Source: Cytophagaceae bacterium (lineage in GTDB: Bacteria; Bacteroidota; Bacteroidia; Cytophagales; Spirosomataceae). Taken from it: a stretch of DNA of 16,481 nucleotides. The notes below the pieces were generated by a model, which was given only the letters and a program-made list of their open reading frames with translations, had not been told where the DNA came from and made no database searches. The number at the start of each line of letters is the position of its first letter. The first letter of the stretch is position 1. Below, piece by piece: positions 1 through 6,983 of this stretch. The stretch is taken from assembly GCA_027485075.1 (NCBI GenBank), contig JAIXRT010000176.1, forward strand, positions 1 through 16,481, read 5' to 3'. The position numbers and the translations under genes are program-made.

Positions 1-768
1 ATAGATCGGATATGTAAACAACACAACACCAAATAGCACCGAGTCATAAAAACCAGTTCCAGCCGTACGACTCCACACATAATCACTGACCAAACGAAAA
101 AAAGGCAAGTTCAAGTAGTAAAATAGCCCTTTTCGAAGGACCACTACCTCGTCAGGCACGCGTACCAAACGAACCATCTGCTCCCGAACCGCCGCATTAA
201 AATCTAACCGATGCCGCGCATGATCAAAAACAGCTGGCTCCATAAATGACTCAATCGCCACATGGATAACTTTCCCAAATGCCCTAAAATCTGAATAACC
301 TAATCCCACGACATGTATCATAGGCTGTATACCTGCGGCGTGAGCGGCCTCCAATATTCGGGTTGCCCCTTTTTTGAAAGGCTGTATTTCATGTGTCAAC
401 AAACATATCCCTTCAATAAAAATCAACAGTCCATCTCCCCGCCGAAGCACTTCGACCGATTCCTGAAACGTACCCTCATTTAAATGTAAGTGCTCGCGCC
501 CCTCTCGTGCCCGATGAATTGGGATCATCCCGATCGACCGCAATAAAAAACCATACAACGGTTTTCGAAACACATCCCCACGAGCTAAAAAATGAAGCTT
601 TCGCGGATAATATGCACCCAAAATCACCGCATCTAAGAATGAATCGGGATGATTAGCTACAATCAGCAAGGGTCCCCGAGCCGCCATCAAGTCCGCTCCC
701 TCAATCCGCACCCGCGGACAGAAAATCCACAAAGCAAGACGTGCCACTAATTTTAGGATAGCAATCAA
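1..768 (-). CDS. PlsC-like 1-acyl-glycerol-3-phosphate acyltransferase family protein (partial, 3' end beyond window)
   Basis: Reading the minus strand from 768 gives an open frame of 256 codons that continues past the left edge. Seen: a hydrophobic N-terminus, then a PlsC acyltransferase core with NHPDSFLDA (His40, Asp46) as the catalytic block and LIFIEG near residue 115-120 as the FPEG-like glycerol-phosphate-binding block. The spacing HPDSFLD is one residue longer than the textbook HX4D; I recall this variant from Bacteroidota members. A hydrophobic stretch near the cut end may be a membrane segment. The start is taken as TTG at 766-768 because an in-frame stop lies two codons upstream, no ATG precedes the conserved core, and the residues after TTG resemble the usual family N-terminus. 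The family transfers acyl chains to lysophosphatidate or related lipids at the inner membrane; the exact acceptor cannot be told. Divergent from the symporter gene with 39 bp between them. Confidence 0.82.
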   Translation of the reverse strand, partial: MIAILKLVARLALWIFCPRVRIEGADLMAARGPLLIVANHPDSFLDAVILGAYYPRKLHFLARGDVFRKPLYGFLLRSIGMIPIHRAREGREHLHLNEGTFQESVEVLRRGDGLLIFIEGICLLTHEIQPFKKGATRILEAAHAAGIQPMIHVVGLGYSDFRAFGKVIHVAIESFMEPAVFDHARHRLDFNAAVREQMVRLVRVPDEVVVLRKGLFYYLNLPFFRLVSDYVWSRTAGTGFYDSVLFGVVLFTYPIY

Positions 769-807
769 ATTTTAACTTATTTTCCAGCAAGGTTCAAAAT
801 TTTCCGC

Positions 808-1668
808 ATGCAAGCAAGTTTTCTATCCCTCGTCCTTTTGCCCCTAGCCATCGCCATAATTATGGTTGGTTTAGGTTTATCGCTTACATTAGCCGATTTT
901 AAACGAATTTTTGTTTATCCCAAAGCGATGATCGTTGGCCTAATTACCCAAATGATCATCCTGCCCGCGTTCTGTTTTGGTATCGCCCTGGTAACAAATC
1001 TTCCTCCAGAACTAGCCGTGGGACTCATGCTTTTAGCCGCTGCACCCGGTGGGCCATCCGCGAATCTCTATAGCCACATGGCCAATGGCGACGTCGCACT
1101 AAACGTCTCACTCACAGCACTCAATAGTCTTTTATCCATCATTTCGATCGGGGTAATCGTTAATTTTTCGATGGCCTATTTCATGCAAGCAGACGCTTAT
1201 GTCCCGCTACAATTCCAAAAATTACTTGAAGTTTTTATCCTCATCGTAACGCCCATTGGCATCGGTATGGCCCTAAAATTTTATTTCCCGGCAAGGGCAC
1301 TGCAAGCTGAAAAGTATGTAAAAATGGCCTCTGGGGCTTTTTTGGCACTACTTATTATTTTAGCCGGCCTCAAAGAAATTGATCACTTATGGGAAGATTT
1401 TGGGATTGTAGGTGGAGCCGCTCTACTCTTTAACCTAGGCTGTCTCGGTATCGGATATGGACTTCCACTCCTTTTCAAACTCCCGCCAAAGCAAGCCATT
1501 GCCATCTCCATGGAGGTGGGAATTCACAACGGTTCACTCGCGATTTACATTGCCCTCAGCATTTTACACAACGGAACGATGACCATTCCTGCCGTTGTTT
1601 ATAGCCTCATCATGTTTATTACAGCGGCGATTTTTGCTTTTTGGTCGCAAAAAAGAATTGTCAATTAA
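808..1668 (+). CDS. Bile acid:sodium symporter (BASS/SBF) family transporter
   Basis: This 286-residue, almost wholly hydrophobic protein has the length and pattern of a BASS carrier with about ten membrane helices. The two crossover motifs that form the Na+ site in this family are visible: AAAPGGPSANLYSHMANGD at about residues 77-95, and AISMEVGIHNGSLA at about residues 231-244. The family uses the Na+ gradient to import organic anions such as bile acids, pantoate or keto acids across the inner membrane. The substrate here cannot be inferred, since no biosynthetic or catabolic partner sits next to it. The start ATG at 808 gives a typical short N-terminus before the first helix. No clear -7 element was found upstream. 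A separate small gene follows 21 bp downstream on the same strand. Confidence 0.9.
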   Translation: MQASFLSLVLLPLAIAIIMVGLGLSLTLADFKRIFVYPKAMIVGLITQMIILPAFCFGIALVTNLPPELAVGLMLLAAAPGGPSANLYSHMANGDVALNVSLTALNSLLSIISIGVIVNFSMAYFMQADAYVPLQFQKLLEVFILIVTPIGIGMALKFYFPARALQAEKYVKMASGAFLALLIILAGLKEIDHLWEDFGIVGGAALLFNLGCLGIGYGLPLLFKLPPKQAIAISMEVGIHNGSLAIYIALSILHNGTMTIPAVVYSLIMFITAAIFAFWSQKRIVN

Positions 1669-1676
1669 GCATTATG

Positions 1677-1684
1677 TAAGTTTG
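1677..1684 (+). promoter_or_regulatory. Bacteroidota -7 element TAAGTTTG
   Basis: TAAGTTTG matches the TAnnTTTG -7 consensus of Bacteroidota sigma factor exactly and lies only 5 bp before the ATG at 1690, so transcription would begin at or next to the start codon and give a leaderless or nearly leaderless mRNA. A TTG at 1658-1660, 16 bp upstream, may be the -33 element, although the spacing is short. Confidence 0.45.
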
Positions 1685-1689
1685 TGGCC

Positions 1690-2325
1690 ATGAAAAAATT
1701 CCTATTACTATTCGCCTGTACCTGTTTTCTACACCCTGTTTTAGGCCAAAAGGCGCCACTGCCCGTCGAAGTGATGGCTGGCAATAATCGCGCCAACCTA
1801 CTTATTATCATCAATCGGCCTATCGACGCAGCTGGGAAATTCAATTTTTTCAATGTGACTGTGGGTGCCGCCGACTATCAAAACACGCCAAGTGAAACCG
1901 AAATGGTGCTCAATAATTCAATCACTTATGGCCTAGGAAAAGGGTTTTCTGCAGCATCAGGGTTGCAATGGCATTATAAATTAGGGTTTGTGCCGACCCT
2001 CGGCTTTCAGTTTCTGAAGGCCAGTCCAGATTATTTAATCGTCATTTTCCCTACCTATAATTTCAAACCAGGGCCCGCATTTGAGACGGTTGCCCTAGCC
2101 GAATTCAAACCCAAATTATCCAATAAACTACGGTTATATACCCGCTTGCAAGGTTTATTCGTACAAGACATCAAAAATGATGTCCATGCGCGAAGCGGAA
2201 CAAGCCTCCGAGCAGGTCTGACGTTTGATAAATTTACCATTGGTTTAGGCTCCAACTTTGACGCCTATGGGCCCAAGAAATTCGAAAAATCAAATCACGG
2301 ATTATTCTTTCAAATGCGCTTATGA
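1690..2325 (+). CDS. Hypothetical exported protein, probably outer-membrane beta-barrel
   Basis: I do not recognise the family. The 211-residue product begins with a clear Sec signal peptide (MKKFLLLFACTCFLHPVLGQ), so it is exported. The rest is rich in alternating hydrophobic/aromatic and polar residues with Gly-rich turns, for example ITYGLGKGFS, YLIVIFPTYNF and FTIGLGSNFDAYG, which suggests an amphipathic beta-strand protein such as a small outer-membrane barrel. ATG 1690 is preferred to the in-frame GTG at 1684 because it begins the signal peptide directly and because the GTG lies inside the -7 element. It overlaps the next gene by 4 bp (ATGA), so the two are probably translationally coupled. 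Cargo or function is unknown. Confidence 0.75.
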   Translation: MKKFLLLFACTCFLHPVLGQKAPLPVEVMAGNNRANLLIIINRPIDAAGKFNFFNVTVGAADYQNTPSETEMVLNNSITYGLGKGFSAASGLQWHYKLGFVPTLGFQFLKASPDYLIVIFPTYNFKPGPAFETVALAEFKPKLSNKLRLYTRLQGLFVQDIKNDVHARSGTSLRAGLTFDKFTIGLGSNFDAYGPKKFEKSNHGLFFQMRL

Positions 2326-2774
2326 TCAACAAACTAGCCCAACAATTAGCCGAAATTGAAGCCATGATCCCGATGGCGGAAACCCTAAATACGGATATTT
2401 CCCATGCATCTGTTGGCTGGCATCTTGCTCATTGTATTTTAGTCATCAACCAAGTAACTACAGCAGTAGCGAAATCAGATCCGTCTAATTACAAACCGAG
2501 ATATTCTTGGATTAAATTCTACATTTTTCTTACGAAAAACATTCCTCGTGGAAAAGCAAAAGCCCCTAAAGCGGTTGAGCCTATACCAGATATGGATTTG
2601 CAGGAAGCGCTTGAACGTGCTAGTTTGGCCATCATTAATCTCATGAGCGTCGCGCCAAATCAGTTTTTCCCACACCCATATTTTGGTGATTTAAATCGGG
2701 GGAAAACCATCCAATTTTTGTGGATTCATACCGAGCATCACCTGAAAATCGCTCGGGATTTGCTGAAGAAATAA
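2322..2774 (+). CDS. DinB superfamily / DUF1569-like protein
   Basis: A 150-residue protein with the four-helix-bundle pattern of the DinB superfamily. Three histidines are placed as the usual metal-binding triad: one in SVGWHLAHC (His34 or His37), and two in the C-terminal helix WIHTEHHLKIARD (His136 and His139/140). The segment HPYFGDLNRGKTIQFLW before the last helix resembles DUF1569 members. The family includes metal-dependent thiol transferases, but most DUF1569 proteins have no assigned reaction, so no function is claimed. There is no signal peptide, so it is cytoplasmic. Its ATG overlaps the stop of the exported protein upstream (ATGA), and the gene ends at a hairpin terminator, so these two genes form a small unit. 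Confidence 0.72.
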   Translation: MINKLAQQLAEIEAMIPMAETLNTDISHASVGWHLAHCILVINQVTTAVAKSDPSNYKPRYSWIKFYIFLTKNIPRGKAKAPKAVEPIPDMDLQEALERASLAIINLMSVAPNQFFPHPYFGDLNRGKTIQFLWIHTEHHLKIARDLLKK

Positions 2775-2806
2775 AAACGCTATCCGAATGTCAGACAGCG
2801 TTTTTT
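2774..2806. terminator. Bidirectional intrinsic terminator
   Basis: AAAACGCT (2774-2781) pairs with AGCGTTTT (2797-2804), and the stem can extend by TC/GA past one A-C mismatch, leaving a 9-nt loop. On the + strand the stem runs into six T residues, and on the - strand it also ends in a T run. It sits between convergent genes (stops at 2774 and 2862) and probably ends transcription from both sides. Confidence 0.75.
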
Positions 2807-2861
2807 AGACTACACTTCATCAACAAACTAAATAACACTTTAAAGTAAAAATAAAAGTCTA

Positions 2862-3749
2862 TCAATCCAATAGATTTTTTCGCTCCTCTATTAACTTATC
2901 AAGTTTTGAACAAATTGCTGGGGTCAATTCACCTACCAAACGTCGCGTCTCCAGCCCGATCGGGAATCCCATTTTAGCCAATACGTATTTGGCACTGATA
3001 GGATATACATCGTGCATCAGCTGCATATGTTTACACATAAATTTTTGGATGTGTTGCCCCTTTTCAGGGGAACGACACAATTCGACAATGAGATCAGGGA
3101 AATAATTACCTTGAATACACGAGAGTCCCATGGAACCCGCTTGCAACGAGGCCGTCGCATGTTCTATATACGCATCATATAGCCCAAAAACATGTCCTTT
3201 CCCCGCATTAATTTTCGCTTTTACTTCAGGGAGTGAAAGCGAGGTATCTTTATGATAGCATAGTCGGCCAGTTGCCAATAAATCCTCCAAAACCGGCAAG
3301 CTAATCAAGCGCTTGTACGGTACAGGACATTCATATATACCAAACGGAATCCCAGGAGTTAAGTCCAGCCATGCATGGACACGGGCTAAAAATTCCGCAT
3401 CAGACTCCTCGGCAGACACAAATTGATTATTTAAAATAATCACAGCATCTACCCCCAGCGCATAAACATCCCGCGAGAAGGAAGCCATTTCCGTAATACT
3501 TCCTCCCATCGTTCCGGTGGCGACAACAGGTACACGGCCATTTACCTGTTTCACCACAATATCTATGACATGTAGTCGCTCCTCAGGGCTCAATTCATAC
3601 ATCTCGCTCGATAAGCAATTCGCAAAAAGTCCTACAGCTCCTTGGTCGAGGTAAAATTCAGTCAATTGCCGCAAACAAGGAACATCTACTGCCATTTCGG
3701 GCGTAAATGGTGTTAGCATCACGGGAATAAATCCGTTGGGGATATTCAT
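2862..3749 (-). CDS. Dihydrodipicolinate synthase / N-acetylneuraminate lyase family aldolase
   Basis: A 295-residue (beta/alpha)8 Schiff-base aldolase of the DapA/NanA family, at its usual length. Seen: the catalytic lysine in CYHKDTS (Lys167), the family tyrosine in GIYECPVPY (Tyr139), and a C-terminal glycine segment ending GLSCIQGNYFPDL that matches the family's G-x-SG-x-N region. The family's G-T-T-G-E pyruvate-carboxylate motif is replaced by C-L-S-S-E (residues 45-49), so it is unlikely to be the lysine-pathway enzyme. Context favours cleavage or formation of a keto-acid sugar such as a sialic-acid-like or 2-keto-3-deoxy acid. The start at 3749 (MNIPNGFIPVMLTPF) is chosen because it begins at the conserved N-terminal strand and overlaps the transporter stop by ATGA; an upstream in-frame ATG would add 17 unlike residues. 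It is the last gene of the three-gene operon. Confidence 0.88.
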   Translation of the reverse strand: MNIPNGFIPVMLTPFTPEMAVDVPCLRQLTEFYLDQGAVGLFANCLSSEMYELSPEERLHVIDIVVKQVNGRVPVVATGTMGGSITEMASFSRDVYALGVDAVIILNNQFVSAEESDAEFLARVHAWLDLTPGIPFGIYECPVPYKRLISLPVLEDLLATGRLCYHKDTSLSLPEVKAKINAGKGHVFGLYDAYIEHATASLQAGSMGLSCIQGNYFPDLIVELCRSPEKGQHIQKFMCKHMQLMHDVYPISAKYVLAKMGFPIGLETRRLVGELTPAICSKLDKLIEERKNLLD

Positions 3750-5245
3750 CTTTTTTTCAACCAAAATTGTACGAAAACACCTAAGCCTACGATGGTACAT
3801 GTACCCACAACTACCGTTAATTTGGCATCGAGTGGACTTTGAAAATCGGTAGGAAGCAGTTCTTTAAATGACATCCAAGCAATCACCAATACCCCACCTA
3901 TTGCCGCTATTTTAGCTGCGGTATTAGATACATGTTTGGCTAAAAAGCCGAGTAAAAATATGCCCAGCATACCTCCAGCAAAGATGCCTGACAATTTCCA
4001 CCAAACATCCAGCAAGCTTTTAACGCCAATCATACTGATGCCAAAAATAATCCCTAAGCAGCCCATGATCACCGTAGAAATAAGTAACACACGTAACTGT
4101 TTTTGCGGCGACAAATCTGGTCGAACATAACGGAGGTAAATATCCTTCAAAAACACAGTTGCGGAACTGTTCATCCCTGAACTCATCGTACTCATCCCGG
4201 CAGATAAAAGTGCAGCAAGCAGCAGCCCGAGTAGGCCTTTCGGAATTTGGGTTTTCATGAAATAAGGCAACACCCGATCCGCGTAGTCGGTAACTTTAAG
4301 CGCCTCAACACCCATATTTTTTTCCAAAGCCACCTGTTGCTTTAGCTCCAAAATGAGCGCTGGATTTAGGTCATAATAGGCATATAATGCGGTGCCGATA
4401 AAGAAAAATAAAAATGAAACAGGGATATAATATAGTACACAAAGCCAAATGCTTTTGGCCGCATCTTGTGTATTCTTGGCGGTATGGTAGCGTTGAATGT
4501 AGTTTTGATCTATACCAAAATTGGTCAAGTTAATGAAAAATCCATAACTCAAAATCACCCAAAAGGAACTCGTTGTTACGTCCGGTGAAAAGCTCCCTAA
4601 ACTGAATTTCGCATCGCGTTGCCCAATTGCAAGCACATCAGAAAAACTTATTTGACTCGTAATGAGGGCTAGTATTAAAAGCGCTCCCAATGTTTTTAAA
4701 ATCGCCTGGATTACCTCGGTCCAAATAACAGCTTCCATGCCGCCTAAAACCGTATAACAAATAATGACCAAGCCCGAAACCAAAATAATGCCCTCCATCT
4801 GAATGCCTGTCAATGCGTTAATTGTCAGCGCTAGGCCATAGAAAATGGTTCCCATCCGTGCCAGCTGCGTCATGATAAAACACACCATCGCATACGTCCG
4901 GGCCCAAGCCCCGAAACGCTCCTCTAGATGCGAATAGGCACTAATGGCCGTTCCGTTTCGGTAAAAAGGCACGAAAAGTTTGGTGGCTACGATGGCGGCT
5001 AAGGGGATCGAAAGACTGAATACGAAGGGATTCCAGTTGCTTCCAAACGATTTGCCCGGATCACCTAAAAAGGTAATCGCACTCAAAAACGTGGCATAAA
5101 AGCTTAAACCAAGTGCCCAACCAGGAATCTGGCCAGAAGCTGTGGTAAATTGTTCTGAACTTTTATTTTTTCGCGAGAAATAAATCCCTACCCCAATCAT
5201 GCTGAGGAGGTAAATTCCGATAATCGCAAGGTCCAGCGTTGACAT
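3746..5245 (-). CDS. SSS-family sodium:solute symporter
   Basis: A 499-residue polytopic membrane protein with about 13 predicted helices, typical of the solute:sodium symporter family (SGLT/PutP/SiaT fold). Seen: the N-terminal helix MSTLDLAIIGIYLLSMIGVG, the family segment SFYATFLSAITFLGDPG, the helix-4/5 region VLGGMEAVIWTEVIQ, and the TM8 sodium-site region LLSAGMSTMSSGMNSS. The family imports sugars, sialic acids, amino acids or organic acids with Na+ across the inner membrane. Its position between a sialidase-like exported protein and a NanA-type aldolase, with 1-bp and 4-bp junctions, suggests that it carries the product of the first to the substrate site of the last. Sialic-acid transporters of the SSS type (SiaT) exist, but this substrate is inferred from neighbours and not from a specific residue signature. 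Confidence 0.9.
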   Translation of the reverse strand: MSTLDLAIIGIYLLSMIGVGIYFSRKNKSSEQFTTASGQIPGWALGLSFYATFLSAITFLGDPGKSFGSNWNPFVFSLSIPLAAIVATKLFVPFYRNGTAISAYSHLEERFGAWARTYAMVCFIMTQLARMGTIFYGLALTINALTGIQMEGIILVSGLVIICYTVLGGMEAVIWTEVIQAILKTLGALLILALITSQISFSDVLAIGQRDAKFSLGSFSPDVTTSSFWVILSYGFFINLTNFGIDQNYIQRYHTAKNTQDAAKSIWLCVLYYIPVSFLFFFIGTALYAYYDLNPALILELKQQVALEKNMGVEALKVTDYADRVLPYFMKTQIPKGLLGLLLAALLSAGMSTMSSGMNSSATVFLKDIYLRYVRPDLSPQKQLRVLLISTVIMGCLGIIFGISMIGVKSLLDVWWKLSGIFAGGMLGIFLLGFLAKHVSNTAAKIAAIGGVLVIAWMSFKELLPTDFQSPLDAKLTVVVGTCTIVGLGVFVQFWLKKR

Positions 5246-5246
5246 A

Positions 5247-6242
5247 TTAAAGCGTCATGACTACATGATTAATTTTCTTTCTTTTCCACGTATACGTGAT
5301 GTGGACTTTACCGTCTGCCGACTGGATAACTGCCGGGTAGGAGAACTCACCGTTGGGCTCATTTTCTAGAACTGCGATATCTTTCCAGGTTTGTCCATCA
5401 GCGGAAATTGCCACATTTAGTGGGCTGCGGCCCTTTTTCGTGTTGTTATACACGATGATATGACGGCCATCGCGTAAGGTTACCGCATCGATTCCCGAGT
5501 TCGGATTGGGCAGGGTTGTTGGGGCTAAGGCCGACCAGCTTTTGCCGTTGTCATCTGAAAAGCTTTGGAGGACGAAGTCATTTTCGGATCGGCAAACTAG
5601 CTGAAGTTTACCGTTTGGCAATTTCAATATACTTGGTTGGATGGCTGAGGTAGTTACGCCATCATTTAATGCGGCCGTGCGCGACCACGTTTTCCCGCCG
5701 TCTTTGGTAAATTCCATGTGTATGCGCCAATTATTATCCTCGGAACTTGAAGGGCACAACAGGGTACCATCGGCCAATAATTCAGGTTTATTTTTAATGG
5801 GGCCAAAGATGTCTTTGGGCAGGCGTTCAGCTGCCGACCAGCTTTTCCCGCCATCCGTTGAGCGCTTCAACATGCCCCACCATTCGTCTGGCGCTGGGCC
5901 GTCTTTGTAAAATAAAATGAGTTCTTTACCCGGCATTTGGAATAATACGGGGTTCCAAAGCGGATAGCGTTTCCCGTTTCCTTGTATGCCGTTTGCCACT
6001 TCCACCGGTTTTGTCCAAGAGCCATTCCGAAAATAACTAAACCAGATTCCCACATCGGGATGCCGTTCATGTGTGCCACCAAACCAGGCAGCAGCGATCC
6101 CATCAGGTGTTTCCACGAGAGTAGATGCATGACTAGAAGGGAAGGGGGCGTTTTCGCAAATAAAGCCTGCTTGTTCGATTTTTTGGGCATAAATACGCGG
6201 CAAAGCCAAGCCCAGCAGGCAGAGTAGTACTAGTTTTTTCAT
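5247..6242 (-). CDS. Exported BNR-repeat sialidase-like protein (predicted neuraminidase family)
   Basis: A 331-residue protein beginning with a Sec signal peptide (MKKLVLLCLLGLALPRIYAQ). Four Asp-box-type repeats of a beta-propeller are visible: RSTDGGKSWS (about 127), FTKDGGKTWS (about 178), FSDDNGKSWS (about 228) and the looser ISADGQTWKD (about 279). The conserved N-terminal block SSHASTLVETPDGIAAAWFG and the C-terminal block EFSYPAVIQSADGKVHITYT match the BNR_2 / predicted-neuraminidase group. The FRIP/YRIP arginine motif of classical GH33 sialidases was not found, so true sialidase activity is uncertain and another acidic glycan may be cut. The start at 6242 is preferred to the in-frame ATG at 6263 because it begins the signal peptide. 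First gene of the operon with the SSS symporter (1 bp downstream) and the aldolase; a promoter lies about 50 bp upstream. Confidence 0.85.
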   Translation of the reverse strand: MKKLVLLCLLGLALPRIYAQKIEQAGFICENAPFPSSHASTLVETPDGIAAAWFGGTHERHPDVGIWFSYFRNGSWTKPVEVANGIQGNGKRYPLWNPVLFQMPGKELILFYKDGPAPDEWWGMLKRSTDGGKSWSAAERLPKDIFGPIKNKPELLADGTLLCPSSSEDNNWRIHMEFTKDGGKTWSRTAALNDGVTTSAIQPSILKLPNGKLQLVCRSENDFVLQSFSDDNGKSWSALAPTTLPNPNSGIDAVTLRDGRHIIVYNNTKKGRSPLNVAISADGQTWKDIAVLENEPNGEFSYPAVIQSADGKVHITYTWKRKKINHVVMTL

Positions 6243-6289
6243 AGGTTTAGCAAGTCCACGCACGGTATTGTCAGTCGGCAGAGGCAGAA

Positions 6290-6319
6290 CAAAGCTAAAT
6301 GGAAAAAAATAAAATCAAA
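6290..6319 (-). promoter_or_regulatory. Promoter of the sialidase-like / SSS / aldolase operon
   Basis: On the minus strand TTTG (6319-6316), an 18-bp spacer and TAGCTTTG (6297-6290) give a full match to the Bacteroidota -33/-7 promoter. Transcription would start near 6284, leaving a leader of about 40 nt before the ATG at 6242. This is one of the two best promoters seen in the window. No obvious operator palindrome was found beside it. Confidence 0.6.
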
Positions 6320-6341
6320 CAGCTGGCACGAAAAATATCAA

Positions 6342-6902
6342 CTAGGAAATCTTAATCCCGATGTCACTCAGCAAACCTGCCAAACCATCCTGTGAAAATT
6401 TGGCTTTTTTCAACCGATTCAATGCGGGGGAAATGGTATAATTAATGGCCGAACGGAAGTCGGCCTTCTCCAATACCGTCCGATCAAACAGCGCTCCAGC
6501 TAAATCACATGCGTCGAATTTCGCTTCTGAAAAATCTGCTTCGGTAAAGTCAACTTCATGTAGCGAGCAGTCTTGGAAACTTGTTTTTTTACTCTTCGTT
6601 TGATAAAAAGAAGATAGATTCAAGACACATTGGGAGAATTGGTATTCCAATAAAAATGGATTGCATGCTTCAAAATGGAGTCCTTGCATTTTACATCCTT
6701 CAAAGCTAACCTGCTGTAGAGCAGTGCCGCTGAGTTTGGCCAAAGACAGATTACAGTCCTCAAACCGACAATCCACAAACTGAAAATTCTTTAAATCGGC
6801 ACCTTCGAGATTGCATGAACGAAACGTACAATGTTCATATTCACCATAGGCAAGCGAAGTGCATTTTTCGAAAATCTGGTCGGCGATATACGGTTTCTCC
6901 AT
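6342..6902 (-). CDS. Pentapeptide-repeat protein, Qnr/MfpA-like
   Basis: A 186-residue protein built of A(D/N)LxF-type pentapeptide repeats over most of its length, for example CNLEGADLKNFQFVDCRFED, VDFTEADFSEAKFDACDLAG and LFDRTVLEKADFRSA. These fold as a right-handed quadrilateral beta-helix. It ends in a non-repeat block, NYTISPALNRLKKAKFS plus a GLAGLL helix, which resembles the C-terminal dimerisation end of Qnr-like proteins. Known Qnr/MfpA proteins bind DNA gyrase and protect it from quinolones or toxins, but many chromosomal relatives have no such demonstrated role, so that function is only possible here. Cysteine is unusually frequent within the repeats (more than ten residues). No signal peptide. 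The ATG at 6902 lies 4 nt after a -7 element. It is divergent from the isomerase-like gene and 99 bp upstream of the sialidase-like gene on the same strand. Confidence 0.88.
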   Translation of the reverse strand: MEKPYIADQIFEKCTSLAYGEYEHCTFRSCNLEGADLKNFQFVDCRFEDCNLSLAKLSGTALQQVSFEGCKMQGLHFEACNPFLLEYQFSQCVLNLSSFYQTKSKKTSFQDCSLHEVDFTEADFSEAKFDACDLAGALFDRTVLEKADFRSAINYTISPALNRLKKAKFSQDGLAGLLSDIGIKIS

Positions 6903-6906
6903 GGGA

Positions 6907-6914
6907 CAAAAATA
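6907..6914 (-). promoter_or_regulatory. Bacteroidota -7 element TATTTTTG
   Basis: On the minus strand TATTTTTG (6914-6907) matches TAnnTTTG exactly and is separated by only TCCC from the ATG at 6902, which predicts a leaderless mRNA for the pentapeptide-repeat gene. No TTTG was found at the expected distance upstream, which lowers confidence. Confidence 0.4.
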
Positions 6915-6983
6915 CTAAAATTCAGGGGAGGCCCTGGTTTGATTCTCAAAAAAAACACGCATTTTTACAAAAAACCAACGACT

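Noticed and set aside
2838..2847. ACTTTAAAGT palindrome between the convergent genes
   Set aside because: Short and AT-rich in an AT-rich gap; expected by chance and not placed at a promoter.
3750..3800. 17-codon N-terminal extension of the aldolase
   Set aside because: It lies wholly within the transporter gene, and the ATGA junction plus the conserved family N-terminus point to 3749.
5247..6242. Calling the BNR protein a proven GH33 sialidase (nanH)
   Set aside because: Asp boxes are present but the FRIP/YRIP arginine motif was not found, so only sialidase-like is supported.
6831..6983. 51-codon N-terminal extension of the isomerase-like gene
   Set aside because: It overlaps the divergent pentapeptide gene and its promoter, and the real signal peptide begins at 6984.
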